The notes under the pieces: model-generated
What the model saw: the letters and a program-made list of their open reading frames with translations, nothing else
What the model was told of the DNA's origin: nothing
The model's database searches: none
Assembly (NCBI GenBank): GCA_003255745.1
Contig: QKYL01000010.1
Location: 1 to 64,000 of the forward strand
Direction of reading: 5' to 3'
Length of the DNA: 64,000 nucleotides
Source: Paracoccus saliphilus
Lineage (GTDB): Bacteria > Pseudomonadota > Alphaproteobacteria > Rhodobacterales > Rhodobacteraceae
Translations under genes and position numbers: made by a program
In this document: positions 33,069 through 41,683 of the stretch, in pieces
Layout: each line of letters starts with the position of its first letter
Position numbering within the stretch: the stretch's first letter is position 1

Positions 33069-35495
33069 ATGATGATGACGCTGACATCGGGGCTTTTCGC
33101 GCTGCTGGGATTGGCCCTGGCAATCGGCGGCGGCTGGCTGGCTGTGCTGGGGGGCAGCTGGTATTACCTGATCGCCGGGCTGTTGCTGCTAGTGAACGCC
33201 TGGTTGATCCGCGCGCGGCACCCTGCCGCGACATGGCTTTATGCGGGGATCATGCTGGGCACGTTGGCTTGGGCGCTTTGGGAAGTGGGGCTGGACTGGT
33301 GGCAGCTTGCGCCGCGCGGCGGGATCATTGTGGTTCTTGGTCTGTGGCTGCTCTTGCCCGGCGCCCGGCGCCCGGCGCATCGTGCGCCCCATGATCCCGC
33401 CACATCCGTCAACCGGCGGCTGCCGGCGCTGCCTGTGGCGGTCGCAAGCGTGGTCTGCGTGGCAATCGCGGTCTATGCGATGTTTCAGGATCCACATGAT
33501 CTGCCGGGGCGGCTGCCGGAACAGGCTCTGGTGCAGGAACCGGCCACCGGAGCCGATTTCGCCGATGGAGAATGGCACCAGTACGGTCGCACGAACTATG
33601 GCCAGCGCTATTCCCCGTTGGCCCAGATCACCCCGGCCAATGTGTCGGAGCTGGACCTGGTCTGGAGCTATCAGACCGGCGACGTGAAACTGCCCCAGGA
33701 TGTGACGGAAACCACCTATCAGGTCACCCCGCTGAAGGTAGGTGACACGCTTTACGTTTGCACGCCTCACAATATTGCCATCGCCATCGATGCGGGTACG
33801 GGGCAGGAACGTTGGCGTTATGATGCCAATTCCGGCCTGAACCCGGACCGTCAGCACCAGACCTGCCGCGGCGTGACCTACTGGGAGGATCCGGCACCTG
33901 CCGCTGTGGCGACACCGTCGGTGACGCCCTTGCCCGGCGGCGAAGCCCCGGCGCCCGCCGCAACGGCCGCAAGCGCCGCCCTGTGCGCCCGTCGCGTCTA
34001 TATGCCGACCGCCGATGCGCGTCTTGTCGCGCTGGACGCCGACACAGGTGAACGCTGCACCTTCTTTGCCGACGACGGAGAGCTGCATCTGGAAGCGGGC
34101 ATGCCCTATAATCCCGAGGGCTATTACTATTCCACCTCGCCCCCGGTGGCCGTGGACGGCCTGATCATCATCGGCGGGGCGGTCAACGACAACTTCTCGA
34201 TCTATTCGCAGTCGGGCGTCATCCGCGCCTTTGACATCGATACGGGCGAGCTGGTCTGGAACTGGGATTCTGCCAACCCGGAACAGACCGAACCGATCGA
34301 CATCGCGGGCGGCGAAACCTATACGCCCAATTCGCCCAACAGCTGGTCGATCTTTTCGGTCGATGAGGAACTGGGGCTCGTCTACATCCCGCTTGGCAAC
34401 CAGGTTCCCGATCAGTTGGGCATGGGCCGCAGCGAGGCGGTGGAGGAACATTCATCATCCGTCGTGGCCTTGGATGTGGCAATGGGGCAGCGCGAATGGG
34501 TGTTCCAGACGGTGCACCACGACCTGTGGGACATGGATGTGCCGGCGCAGCCGGTGCTGGTGGACCTGACGCAGGAGGATGGCGAAGCCGTGCCGGCGCT
34601 GGTTCAGGCCACGAAACAGGGGGACATCTATGTTCTGGACCGCCGCACCGGTGAACCGCTGCTGGACGTGACCGAACATCCCGCGCCCGGCGGGGCCATC
34701 CCCGAGGATTTCACCGCCCCCACGCAGCCGCGCTCAGCGCTCAGCTTCATGCCGGATCCACTGACCGGCGCGGACATGTGGGGCGTCACGATGCTGGACC
34801 AGCTGGTCTGCCGCATCCAGCTGCACCGGCTGAACTATGAGGGTCGCTATACCCCGCCATCGATCAAGGGCACGATCGTCCATCCGGGCAACTTCGGGGT
34901 GTTCAACTGGGGCTCGGTCGCGGTTGATCCGGTGCGGCAGGTAATGTTCGGGATGCCGACCTATCTGCCCTTCACGTCGCGGCTGGTGCCGCGCGACCAG
35001 ATCCCCGAACCGTCCGAGGGCGAAACCGCCAGCGAACAGGGGCTGAACCGCAACGAAGGGGCGCCCTATGGTGTGGTGATGGGACCCTTCCTGGGACCGC
35101 TGCAGGTGCCTTGTTCGGCGCCGCCTTGGGGCTATGTCGCGGGGGCCGACCTGCGCACCGGCGAAATCCTGTGGCAGCACAGGAACGGCACCGTGCGGGA
35201 CATGACGCCGCTGCCGTTGCCGTTCGAACTGGGCGTGCCGGGCATCGGCGGTCCGATCATCACCGCGGGCGGCGTCGTCTTTCTGGGGGCGACGGTCGAC
35301 AATTATCTGCGCGGCTATGACCTGACCACCGGGGCCGAGATCTGGCGCACGCGCCTGCCGGCGGGGGGCCAGTCCACGCCGATGACCTATGAACATCAGG
35401 GGCGCCAGTATGTCGTGATGGTGGCCGGCGGCCACGGCTCGGTCGGCACCAAGCCTGGCGACTATATTCTGGCCTATGCGCTGCCTGACGCTTAA
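33069..35495 (+). CDS. gcd: membrane-bound PQQ-dependent glucose/quinate/shikimate-type dehydrogenase
   Basis: This 808-aa protein has five membrane helices within about 1-145 and a large periplasmic eight-bladed PQQ propeller. Tryptophan-docking-like blocks are present: WHQYGRTNYGQRYSPLAQI, GTGQERWRYDA, FQTVHHDLWDMDVPAQPVLV, WGSVAVDPVRQVMFG and GGVVFLGATVDNYLRGYD. The layout matches Gcd/QuiA, which oxidise sugars or cyclic polyols in the periplasm and pass electrons to ubiquinone. Substrate (glucose versus quinate/shikimate) cannot be fixed by reading. Three ATG codons follow one another at the start. A small membrane-protein gene follows 24 nt downstream. PQQ synthesis genes are not in the window. 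Confidence 0.92.
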   Translation: MMMTLTSGLFALLGLALAIGGGWLAVLGGSWYYLIAGLLLLVNAWLIRARHPAATWLYAGIMLGTLAWALWEVGLDWWQLAPRGGIIVVLGLWLLLPGARRPAHRAPHDPATSVNRRLPALPVAVASVVCVAIAVYAMFQDPHDLPGRLPEQALVQEPATGADFADGEWHQYGRTNYGQRYSPLAQITPANVSELDLVWSYQTGDVKLPQDVTETTYQVTPLKVGDTLYVCTPHNIAIAIDAGTGQERWRYDANSGLNPDRQHQTCRGVTYWEDPAPAAVATPSVTPLPGGEAPAPAATAASAALCARRVYMPTADARLVALDADTGERCTFFADDGELHLEAGMPYNPEGYYYSTSPPVAVDGLIIIGGAVNDNFSIYSQSGVIRAFDIDTGELVWNWDSANPEQTEPIDIAGGETYTPNSPNSWSIFSVDEELGLVYIPLGNQVPDQLGMGRSEAVEEHSSSVVALDVAMGQREWVFQTVHHDLWDMDVPAQPVLVDLTQEDGEAVPALVQATKQGDIYVLDRRTGEPLLDVTEHPAPGGAIPEDFTAPTQPRSALSFMPDPLTGADMWGVTMLDQLVCRIQLHRLNYEGRYTPPSIKGTIVHPGNFGVFNWGSVAVDPVRQVMFGMPTYLPFTSRLVPRDQIPEPSEGETASEQGLNRNEGAPYGVVMGPFLGPLQVPCSAPPWGYVAGADLRTGEILWQHRNGTVRDMTPLPLPFELGVPGIGGPIITAGGVVFLGATVDNYLRGYDLTTGAEIWRTRLPAGGQSTPMTYEHQGRQYVVMVAGGHGSVGTKPGDYILAYALPDA

Positions 35496-35519
35496 TCGAA
35501 CCAAAGGAAGAACCGGACC

Positions 35520-35660
35520 ATGAACAACCGAGTGATGATGATGCTGCTGCTGGTCGTGCTGATCGCCGCTGTCTTGGCCGCCGTGGCCTTTCTGCGCGCG
35601 CCCGCGGATGTCGAGGGGATGGAGGCAGGCAGCCCGCCCCATGCGGTCGTGCAGGAGTGA
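35520..35660 (+). CDS. small single-helix membrane protein, 46 aa
   Basis: The peptide is MNNRVMMMLLLVVLIAAVLA followed by a few more helix residues and a polar tail ending PPHAVVQE. AAAGGAAG lies at good distance before the ATG, and the gene starts 24 nt after the gcd stop, so the two are probably co-transcribed. It could be an accessory or assembly subunit of the dehydrogenase. I know of no described family. Confidence 0.65.
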   Translation: MNNRVMMMLLLVVLIAAVLAAVAFLRAPADVEGMEAGSPPHAVVQE

Positions 35661-35706
35661 CCGCATCGAAGCGGACGCGGCCACAACACGACAAGGACAA
35701 GAACAA

Positions 35707-36195
35707 ATGAACAATCCCGACCCAATGGCCGAACGCATGAAGCGCCTTCTGGCCCGCATGTGTGACCGCGACCTGAAAGTGGCCACCGCCGAAAGCTGCA
35801 CTGGGGGACTGGTGGCTGCACGGATGACCGATATCGAGGGTTGTTCCCATGCCTTCGATCGTGGTTTCGTCACCTATACGGATGACGCAAAACGCGAACT
35901 TCTGGGCGTCGATGCGGATCTGCTGCAGCACAAGGGCGCCGTATCGCAAGAGGTGGCAATCATGATGGCGGAAAAGGCAATCAAGCGGTCCCACGCGGAT
36001 ATCGCTGTTTCGGTGACGGGATATGCGGGCTCTCCGGGCGGTGATGCCGAGGAGGGGCTGGTGCATTTCGCGCTGGCCCGGCGCGACGGTGAAACGCTGC
36101 ACCGCAAGGAACAGTTCGGCGCCATCGGCCGCGACCCGATCCGGGAAGCCTGCCTGAAGACCGTTGTCGAGATGATGGAGGGTGCCGTTTCGTGA
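35707..36195 (+). CDS. pncC: CinA C-terminal family protein, likely NMN amidohydrolase
   Basis: This 162-aa protein has the PncC/CinA-C signature KVATAESCTGGLVAARMTDI (catalytic Ser) followed by FDRGFVTYTDDAKRELLGV and SVTGYAGSPGG. PncC deamidates nicotinamide mononucleotide to nicotinate mononucleotide, returning it to NAD synthesis. The start at 35707 (MNNPDPMAERMKRLL) is preceded by AAGGACAAG. Its stop overlaps the GTG start of the NAD synthetase gene, which strongly supports this role. Confidence 0.9.
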   Translation: MNNPDPMAERMKRLLARMCDRDLKVATAESCTGGLVAARMTDIEGCSHAFDRGFVTYTDDAKRELLGVDADLLQHKGAVSQEVAIMMAEKAIKRSHADIAVSVTGYAGSPGGDAEEGLVHFALARRDGETLHRKEQFGAIGRDPIREACLKTVVEMMEGAVS

Positions 36196-38246
36196 CCGAA
36201 CTTTCCTTTGCCGCCCTGCACCGCCACGGCTTTGTCCGCGTGGCCACCTCGACCCCCCGCGTGCGCCCGGCCGACGTGTCCTTCAACCGTGACAACATCA
36301 TCGCCGAGGCGGAACGTGCCGATGCGGCCGGTGTCGACCTGCTGGTCTATCCCGAACTGTGCCTGTCCTCCTATGCCATCGACGACCTGCACCTGCAGGA
36401 CGCGGTCCTGTTGTCGGTCGAACGGGCCGTGGGGAAGGTTATCGAGGCCAGCGCCAAGCTGGCCCCCGTGCTGCTGATCGGCGCGCCGCTGCGCCGCGAC
36501 GGGCGGCTTTACAACTGCGCCCTGATCATTGCGCGGGGCGAACTGCTGGGCGTGGTGCCAAAATCCTACCTGCCCAACTATCGCGAATTCTATGAAAAGC
36601 GCTGGTTTGCGCATGGTCGCGGGATCACCGGCCAGCAGATCGAGGTGGCCGGGGTCACGGCCCCCTTCGGCACGGACCTGATCTTTCAGGCCAGCGACCT
36701 GCCGGGACTGACCTTCCACACCGAGATCTGCGAGGATCTGTGGACGCCCGCACCGCCGTCATCGGATGCGGCGATGGCGGGGGCGGTGATCCTGACCAAC
36801 CTGTCCGCGTCGAACATCGTCATAGGGAAATCTTCGGACCGCCACCTGCTGTGCCAGTCGCAGTCGATGCGCGCCTTTGCGGCCTATGCCTATTCGGCGG
36901 CGGGTCCGGGCGAAAGCACCACCGACCTGGCTTGGGACGGGCAGGGGCTGATCTATGAACTTGGCGACCTTTTGGCGGAATCGGCGCGTTTCCCGACCGA
37001 GCCGCAGCTGCTGATGGCGGATGTGGACACCGGCCGCATCCTGTCGGAACGCATGCGCACCGGCAGCTTCAACGATGCCGCCCGTCAGGTCGATCCGCAA
37101 TTCCGCCGCATCGCCTTCCGGCACCGCCCGCACGGGCGCGACGCGGGGCTGATCCGTCCCGTGGCGCGCTTTCCCTATGTCCCGAACCGCGCCAGCCACC
37201 TGGACCTGGACTGCTATGAGGCGTTCAACATCCAGGTCGAGGGCCTGCGCCGCCGTTTTGAATCCACCCGCGGTGACAATCTGGTCATCGGCGTGTCCGG
37301 GGGCCTCGATTCCACCCACGCGCTGATCGTCGCGGCCAAGACCTGCGATCGCCTTGGCCTGCCGCGCGACCGCATCCTGGGCTTTACCATGCCCGGTTTC
37401 GCGACCTCTGAAGGCACGAAGTCGAACGCCTGGAAGCTGATGCGCGCCATGGGCATCCAGGCCGAGGAGATCGACATCCGCCCCGCCGCGACCCAGATGC
37501 TGCAGGACATGGGCCATCCCTTTGCCGAAGGGCAGCCCGTTTACGACATCGCCTTTGAAAATGTCCAGGCGGGTCTGCGCACCGATTATCTGTTCCGTCT
37601 GGCCAACCAGCGGAACGGCTTTGTTATCGGCACGGGAGACTTGTCCGAGCTGGCGCTGGGCTGGTGCACCTATGGCGTCGGCGACCAGATGAGCCATTAC
37701 GCCGTCAATGCAGGCGTACCCAAGACGCTGATCCAGTACCTGATCCGCTGGACCGCCCGCACCGGCCAGTTCGACGAGGCCACGGCCGCGGTGCTGGAGT
37801 CGATCCTGGACACGGAAATCTCGCCCGAACTGGTCCCGGCCGACGGCGACGAGGGGATGCAAAGCACGGAATCGAAGATCGGCCCTTATGCGCTGAACGA
37901 TTTTTTCCTGTTCCACATCATGCGCTATGGCCTGCCGCCGTCCAAGGTCGCCTTCCTGGCTTGGCATGCCTGGCATGACACGACACAGGGCATCTGGCCG
38001 GATGCCTTCCCCGAAGCCAAGAAGAACGCCTATGACCTGGCGACCATCCGGCACTGGCTGGAACGCTTCCTGATCCGCTTCTTCGCCACCAGCCAGTTCA
38101 AGCGGTCGGCCCTGCCGAACGGCCCCAAGGTGTCGGCCGGCGGCGCCCTCAGCCCGCGGGGCGACTGGCGCGCGCCTTCGGACAGCGTGGCGACGCCTTG
38201 GCTTGAGGAACTGGAGGCGGTCCCGAAGGCGTGGCCCGGCAGTTGA
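36192..38246 (+). CDS. nadE: glutamine-dependent NAD+ synthetase
   Basis: This 684-aa two-domain enzyme has an N-terminal nitrilase-type glutaminase (Glu in [13 protein letters not shown], Lys in [14 protein letters not shown], Cys in [11 protein letters not shown]). The C-terminal NAD synthase domain has the PP-loop [16 protein letters not shown] and [15 protein letters not shown]. It amidates nicotinate adenine dinucleotide with ammonia from glutamine in the cytoplasm. The length matches the bacterial glutamine-dependent type of about 680 aa. Translation starts at GTG (36192) overlapping the pncC stop (GTGA). Confidence 0.95.
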   Translation: MTELSFAALHRHGFVRVATSTPRVRPADVSFNRDNIIAEAERADAAGVDLLVYPELCLSSYAIDDLHLQDAVLLSVERAVGKVIEASAKLAPVLLIGAPLRRDGRLYNCALIIARGELLGVVPKSYLPNYREFYEKRWFAHGRGITGQQIEVAGVTAPFGTDLIFQASDLPGLTFHTEICEDLWTPAPPSSDAAMAGAVILTNLSASNIVIGKSSDRHLLCQSQSMRAFAAYAYSAAGPGESTTDLAWDGQGLIYELGDLLAESARFPTEPQLLMADVDTGRILSERMRTGSFNDAARQVDPQFRRIAFRHRPHGRDAGLIRPVARFPYVPNRASHLDLDCYEAFNIQVEGLRRRFESTRGDNLVIGVSGGLDSTHALIVAAKTCDRLGLPRDRILGFTMPGFATSEGTKSNAWKLMRAMGIQAEEIDIRPAATQMLQDMGHPFAEGQPVYDIAFENVQAGLRTDYLFRLANQRNGFVIGTGDLSELALGWCTYGVGDQMSHYAVNAGVPKTLIQYLIRWTARTGQFDEATAAVLESILDTEISPELVPADGDEGMQSTESKIGPYALNDFFLFHIMRYGLPPSKVAFLAWHAWHDTTQGIWPDAFPEAKKNAYDLATIRHWLERFLIRFFATSQFKRSALPNGPKVSAGGALSPRGDWRAPSDSVATPWLEELEAVPKAWPGS

Positions 38247-38286
38247 GCGGGAGAGAGTTGGCGGGCTCTTTGAGGGAGGAACCGGG

Positions 38287-39030
38287 ATGCAGGATCGGAT
38301 GTGGACCGCATCGGCGCTAGCCTTGGGGTTTGCCCTTGGTGGCTTCTTTGATGGCGTGCTGTTGCACCAGATCCTGCAATGGCACCACCTGCTGAGCCTG
38401 GTTCCGGGCATCACTGATCTGCGCCAGCAGATCCTGTGGGACGGGTATTTTCACGCAGTCATGTACCTTGTGGCGCTGTTCGGGTTGATCGGGCTGTGGC
38501 GCGGGCGGAACCAAGGCGCGTCAGGCACTGTGCTGGCAGGGCGACTTCTGGTCGGCTTCGGGTTGTGGCACACAACTGACGCCGTGCTGTCCCATTGGCT
38601 GCTGGGCATCCATCGCATCCGGGTGGACAGTGCCTTTCCCCTGCTGTGGGACATTGGGTGGCTGATCTTTTTCGGGCTGTTGCCGCTCGCCTTCGGCTGG
38701 TTGCTGACGCGGCGGGGTGGGGGTCCTGGTGGCGGGCGGTGGCCGGTCCTGCTGGCGGGTATCCTGGCCTTCGGACTGGGGGCTTGGGCCTTGCGCCCGC
38801 CCGAAGGCATGCCCCTGACCGCCGTCGTTTTCCGTGCTGGGTTGGGCGAGGATCAGATTGCAGCCGTTCTGGAACAGGCCGGTGCCCGCCTTGTCTGGGC
38901 CGATCTGACAACAGGCGTGGTGCTGGTCGACATGGACCTGAGGCATCGTCTGGGGCTTTACAGGCAGGGCGCCCTTCTGGTGGGCGGTTCCTTGCTGCCT
39001 GCAGGCTGCTTTGCATGGAGCCGTGCCTGA
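38287..39030 (+). CDS. DUF2243 integral membrane protein
   Basis: This 247-aa protein has a conserved N-terminal block (LGFALGGFFDGVLLHQILQW, then HHLL) typical of DUF2243. It has about five membrane helices with conserved His residues (QWHHLL, YFHAVMYL, LLGIHRI) that could bind metal or haem. A C-terminal extension of about 75 aa (from VVFRAGLGEDQIAAVLEQAG) looks like a separate soluble domain, ending in another hydrophobic strand. The start at 38287 follows GGGAGGA; the upstream frame overlaps nadE and is rejected. It starts 40 nt after nadE. Confidence 0.82.
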   Translation: MQDRMWTASALALGFALGGFFDGVLLHQILQWHHLLSLVPGITDLRQQILWDGYFHAVMYLVALFGLIGLWRGRNQGASGTVLAGRLLVGFGLWHTTDAVLSHWLLGIHRIRVDSAFPLLWDIGWLIFFGLLPLAFGWLLTRRGGGPGGGRWPVLLAGILAFGLGAWALRPPEGMPLTAVVFRAGLGEDQIAAVLEQAGARLVWADLTTGVVLVDMDLRHRLGLYRQGALLVGGSLLPAGCFAWSRA

Positions 39031-39046
39031 CGCGGAACAGGATATT

Positions 39047-39123
39047 TGGCGACCCCGGAAGGACTTGAACCCTCAACCACAGACTTAGAAGGTCCGTGCT
39101 CTATCCAGTTGAGCTACGGGGCC
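39047..39123 (-). tRNA. tRNA-Arg (anticodon UCU)
   Basis: The 77-nt minus-strand sequence folds as a cloverleaf. The acceptor arm is GGCCCCG with CGGGGTC. The D-loop carries AGCTCAACTGGATAGAGC. The anticodon stem CGGAC/GTCTG encloses CTTCTAA, giving anticodon TCT. The T-loop reads GGTTCAAGTCC, and CCA is encoded at the 3' end. It reads AGA/AGG arginine codons. Confidence 0.97.
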
Positions 39124-39172
39124 GCATGCGCGGTCGTCCGATCGCGCGCCTGTCATAACGCGGACCGACGGA

Positions 39173-39637
39173 TCACGCCAGAGCCATCGTCATGAAGACC
39201 GAGTTCGGGTCGGCGCGATAGCTGCCGAAGGGCGGGCATTCGCTGAACCCTTCGCGCGTGTAGAGGGTGCGGGCGGCCAGAAAGCCGGGCTGCACGCCGG
39301 TTTCCAGTGACAGGCGCGACCGGGCTGCCTTTTGCGCGTGACCAATCAGGTGGCGCAGCAGCATGCGCGACAGGCCGCGGCCGCGATGCTCGGCCAGGAC
39401 ATGCATCGACTTGACCTCGGCCTCGGTGCCGTCCAGGTCCTTCAGCGCTCCCATGGCGACCGGATGCCCGGCATCGCGGATCACGAAGAAGGCGATGGCT
39501 GGATCGTTCAGCTCGGCGCGGGGCAGCATGTGGATGGATTCGGGGGGCGTGTCGGCCCGCATTTCAGCGGTATGGCGCTGGAACAGCAGGTCCAGATCCG
39601 CGCCCATCGGGCTTTCCCGGTCGATGGTCAGCGTCAT
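39173..39637 (-). CDS. GNAT-family acetyltransferase
   Basis: This protein has 154 residues from the ATG at 39637 (MTLTIDRESPMGADLDLLF). It shows the GNAT core: AFFVIRDAGHPVAMGALKDL, VKSMHVLAEHRGRGLSRMLL with the acetyl-CoA loop R-G-R-G, and ARTLYTREGFSECPPFGSY at the end. A GTG at 39661 extends the frame by eight codons but lies inside a hairpin, so the ATG is preferred. Substrate unknown; small-molecule or protein N-acetylation is likely. Confidence 0.85.
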   Translation of the reverse strand: MTLTIDRESPMGADLDLLFQRHTAEMRADTPPESIHMLPRAELNDPAIAFFVIRDAGHPVAMGALKDLDGTEAEVKSMHVLAEHRGRGLSRMLLRHLIGHAQKAARSRLSLETGVQPGFLAARTLYTREGFSECPPFGSYRADPNSVFMTMALA

Positions 39638-39657
39638 CTGCGGCACCCTGAGTTTCG

Positions 39658-39682
39658 TCACGCCGGACCTAGCCCGGCGTGA
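39658..39682. terminator. 9-bp hairpin between aminotransferase and GNAT genes
   Basis: TCACGCCGG and its perfect complement enclose a 7-nt loop, 16 nt past the aminotransferase stop on the minus strand. There is no T tract, so termination would be weak or Rho-assisted. Confidence 0.45.
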
Positions 39683-39697
39683 CGGGCGCGTAAAGCC

Positions 39698-40825
39698 CTA
39701 GAGGACTGTATCGAAGACCGCCGACAGGCGCGCCGCTGTTCCCTCGACATCCTTCAGCTTGTCCAGCCCGAACAGGCCGATCCGGAAGGTCGAGAACTCG
39801 GCACCCTCGTTGATGGCCAGCGGAACCCCGGCGGCGATCTGGGTGCCTTGGGCCGCAAAGGCGCGGCCGGTCTTGACCTCGGGATCGGCGGTATAGCTGA
39901 CGACGACGCCCGGTGCCTGGAATCCCTCTGCCGCGACCGAACGGATGCCGCGCGCAGCCAGATCGGCGCGGATGGCGCGACCAAGACGCCACTGCGCCTC
40001 GCGCGCTGATTCAAAGCCCATCTGGCGCGTTTCCTCCATCGCGTCGCGCAGGCCCAGCAGCGCGTCGGTCGGCATGGTGGCGTGATAGGCGTGGCCGCCG
40101 TCCTCATAGGCCTGCATGATCGCGCGCCATTTCTTCAGGTCCAGCGCAAAGCTGTCGCTGTCGGTGGCGGCCAGCCGTTCGGCCGCGCGATCGGACAGCA
40201 TGACCAGCCCTGCGGCGGGCGAGGCCGACCAGCCCTTTTGCGGGGCCGAGATCAGCACGTCCACGCCCGTCGCCTGCATGTCCACCCAGATCGCGCCAGA
40301 GGCGATGCAGTCCAGCACCATCAGCGCGCCGACGTCATGCGCGGCATCGGCCAGCGCGGTGATATAGTCGTCGGGCAGGATTAGTCCGGCCGAGGTTTCC
40401 ACATGCGGCGCGAAAACGGCATCGGGGCGAGCCTCGCGGATCTTTGCCACGACCTCGTCCAGGGGCGGGGGTGCATAGGCGGGCTGGGGTTCGTTGCCCT
40501 GCGGGCGGGCCATGGCGACCGTCACCTCGCGGGCGAAGCCGCCGGCGTCAAAGATCTGGCTCCAGCGATAGCTGAACCAGCCGTTGCGCACGACCAGCGC
40601 GTGGCCGTCGCGGCCGAACTGCCGGGCCACGGCCTCCATCGCATAGCTGCCGCCGCCCGGCACGATCGCGACCTGCGCCGCGCCATAAACCTCGCACAGG
40701 GTGGCCGACAGGTCGCGCATCACCTGCTGGAACCGCTGCGACATGTGGTTCAGCGACCGGTCGGTGAAGACGACCGAAAACTCGTCCAGACCCTCGGGGT
40801 CGATCTCGGGGCGCTGATGGGGCAT
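39698..40825 (-). CDS. class V aminotransferase
   Basis: This 375-aa PLP enzyme of the serine-pyruvate/alanine-glyoxylate aminotransferase group has substrate- and cofactor-binding motifs IVPGGGSYAMEAVARQFG, FAPHVETSAGLILP and the PLP Asp in MVLDCIASGAIWVD. The Schiff-base Lys is in ISAPQKGWSASPAAGLVML. It is cytoplasmic. The substrate pair cannot be fixed from sequence; glyoxylate or pyruvate acceptors are usual. It is divergent from the gamma-glutamyl polyamine operon, which may hint at a related amine or amino acid pathway. Confidence 0.87.
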   Translation of the reverse strand: MPHQRPEIDPEGLDEFSVVFTDRSLNHMSQRFQQVMRDLSATLCEVYGAAQVAIVPGGGSYAMEAVARQFGRDGHALVVRNGWFSYRWSQIFDAGGFAREVTVAMARPQGNEPQPAYAPPPLDEVVAKIREARPDAVFAPHVETSAGLILPDDYITALADAAHDVGALMVLDCIASGAIWVDMQATGVDVLISAPQKGWSASPAAGLVMLSDRAAERLAATDSDSFALDLKKWRAIMQAYEDGGHAYHATMPTDALLGLRDAMEETRQMGFESAREAQWRLGRAIRADLAARGIRSVAAEGFQAPGVVVSYTADPEVKTGRAFAAQGTQIAAGVPLAINEGAEFSTFRIGLFGLDKLKDVEGTAARLSAVFDTVL

Positions 40826-40972
40826 GGGGGCGTCCTTTCGCTGCTGTCCGGGGGAATCTAGCGCGGCCCGCGCCTCGGTGCCAGACCGCCAAAGGGGGCA
40901 GGCGGGATCACCCCTTGCGGTGCCCCCGTATGCGCGACTACCTTCGGGTCGGCAGCAACATCAAGGTTTTCA

Positions 40973-41683
40973 ATGCGCATCGGCATACTTCAATGCGGCC
41001 AGTCCCCAGCCCAGTTGAAGGACAGCCTGGGGGATTACCCGGACATGTTCATCCGCCTGCTGGATGGGCGCGGCTTCGATTTCCGCACCTGGCACGTCGA
41101 GGAGATGGAGTTTCCCGACGACGTCACGGCGGCCGAAGGCTGGCTGCTGACCGGGTCGCGTCACGGCGCGTACGAGGATCACGCCTTTATCCCGCCGCTG
41201 GAGGATTTCATCCGCCGCGCCCATGACGCGGGCGTGCCTATGGTGGGCATCTGCTTTGGCCACCAGATCATCGCCCAGGCCCTGGGCGGCACGGTCGTCA
41301 AGCATCCCGGCGGCTGGTCGGTCGGCACGCAGGATTACGATTTCAACGGCGAGACCGTGACGCTGAACGCCTGGCACCAGGACCAGGTCGTGGCCCTGCC
41401 GCCGGGCGCGCAGGTCGCGGGAAAGAACGCCTTTTGCGAAAACGCGGCCCTGATCTATGGTGACCGGGCCTTTACGGTTCAGGCGCATCCCGAATTCAGC
41501 GACGACTTCATCCAGGGGCTGATGGACACCCGCGCCAAGGGCGTCGTTCCCCCTGATTTGCTGGCGCAGGCCGCCGCGCGGATGGGCGAGCGCAAGGGCT
41601 CGGACCTCTTGGCCGACCGGATCGAGGCATTCTTCAAGCAACCGCGCGCGATGACGCGCCACGACGCCCAAGGTGCCGCATGA
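40973..41683 (+). CDS. class I glutamine amidotransferase-like hydrolase
   Basis: This 236-aa protein has the catalytic Cys in MVGICFGHQIIAQALGG and the His-x-Glu pair in VQAHPEFSDDF. It is a stand-alone GATase of the GuaA-like type. In operons with a gamma-glutamylamine synthetase and an oxidase it probably hydrolyses the gamma-glutamyl product, in place of PuuD, which belongs to a related but distinct group. AAGG lies 6 nt before the start. It overlaps the next gene by ATGA. Confidence 0.85.
   Translation: MRIGILQCGQSPAQLKDSLGDYPDMFIRLLDGRGFDFRTWHVEEMEFPDDVTAAEGWLLTGSRHGAYEDHAFIPPLEDFIRRAHDAGVPMVGICFGHQIIAQALGGTVVKHPGGWSVGTQDYDFNGETVTLNAWHQDQVVALPPGAQVAGKNAFCENAALIYGDRAFTVQAHPEFSDDFIQGLMDTRAKGVVPPDLLAQAAARMGERKGSDLLADRIEAFFKQPRAMTRHDAQGAA

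Noticed and set aside
36759-38414. 551-codon open frame on the minus strand
   Set aside because: Antisense to nadE; shadow composition.
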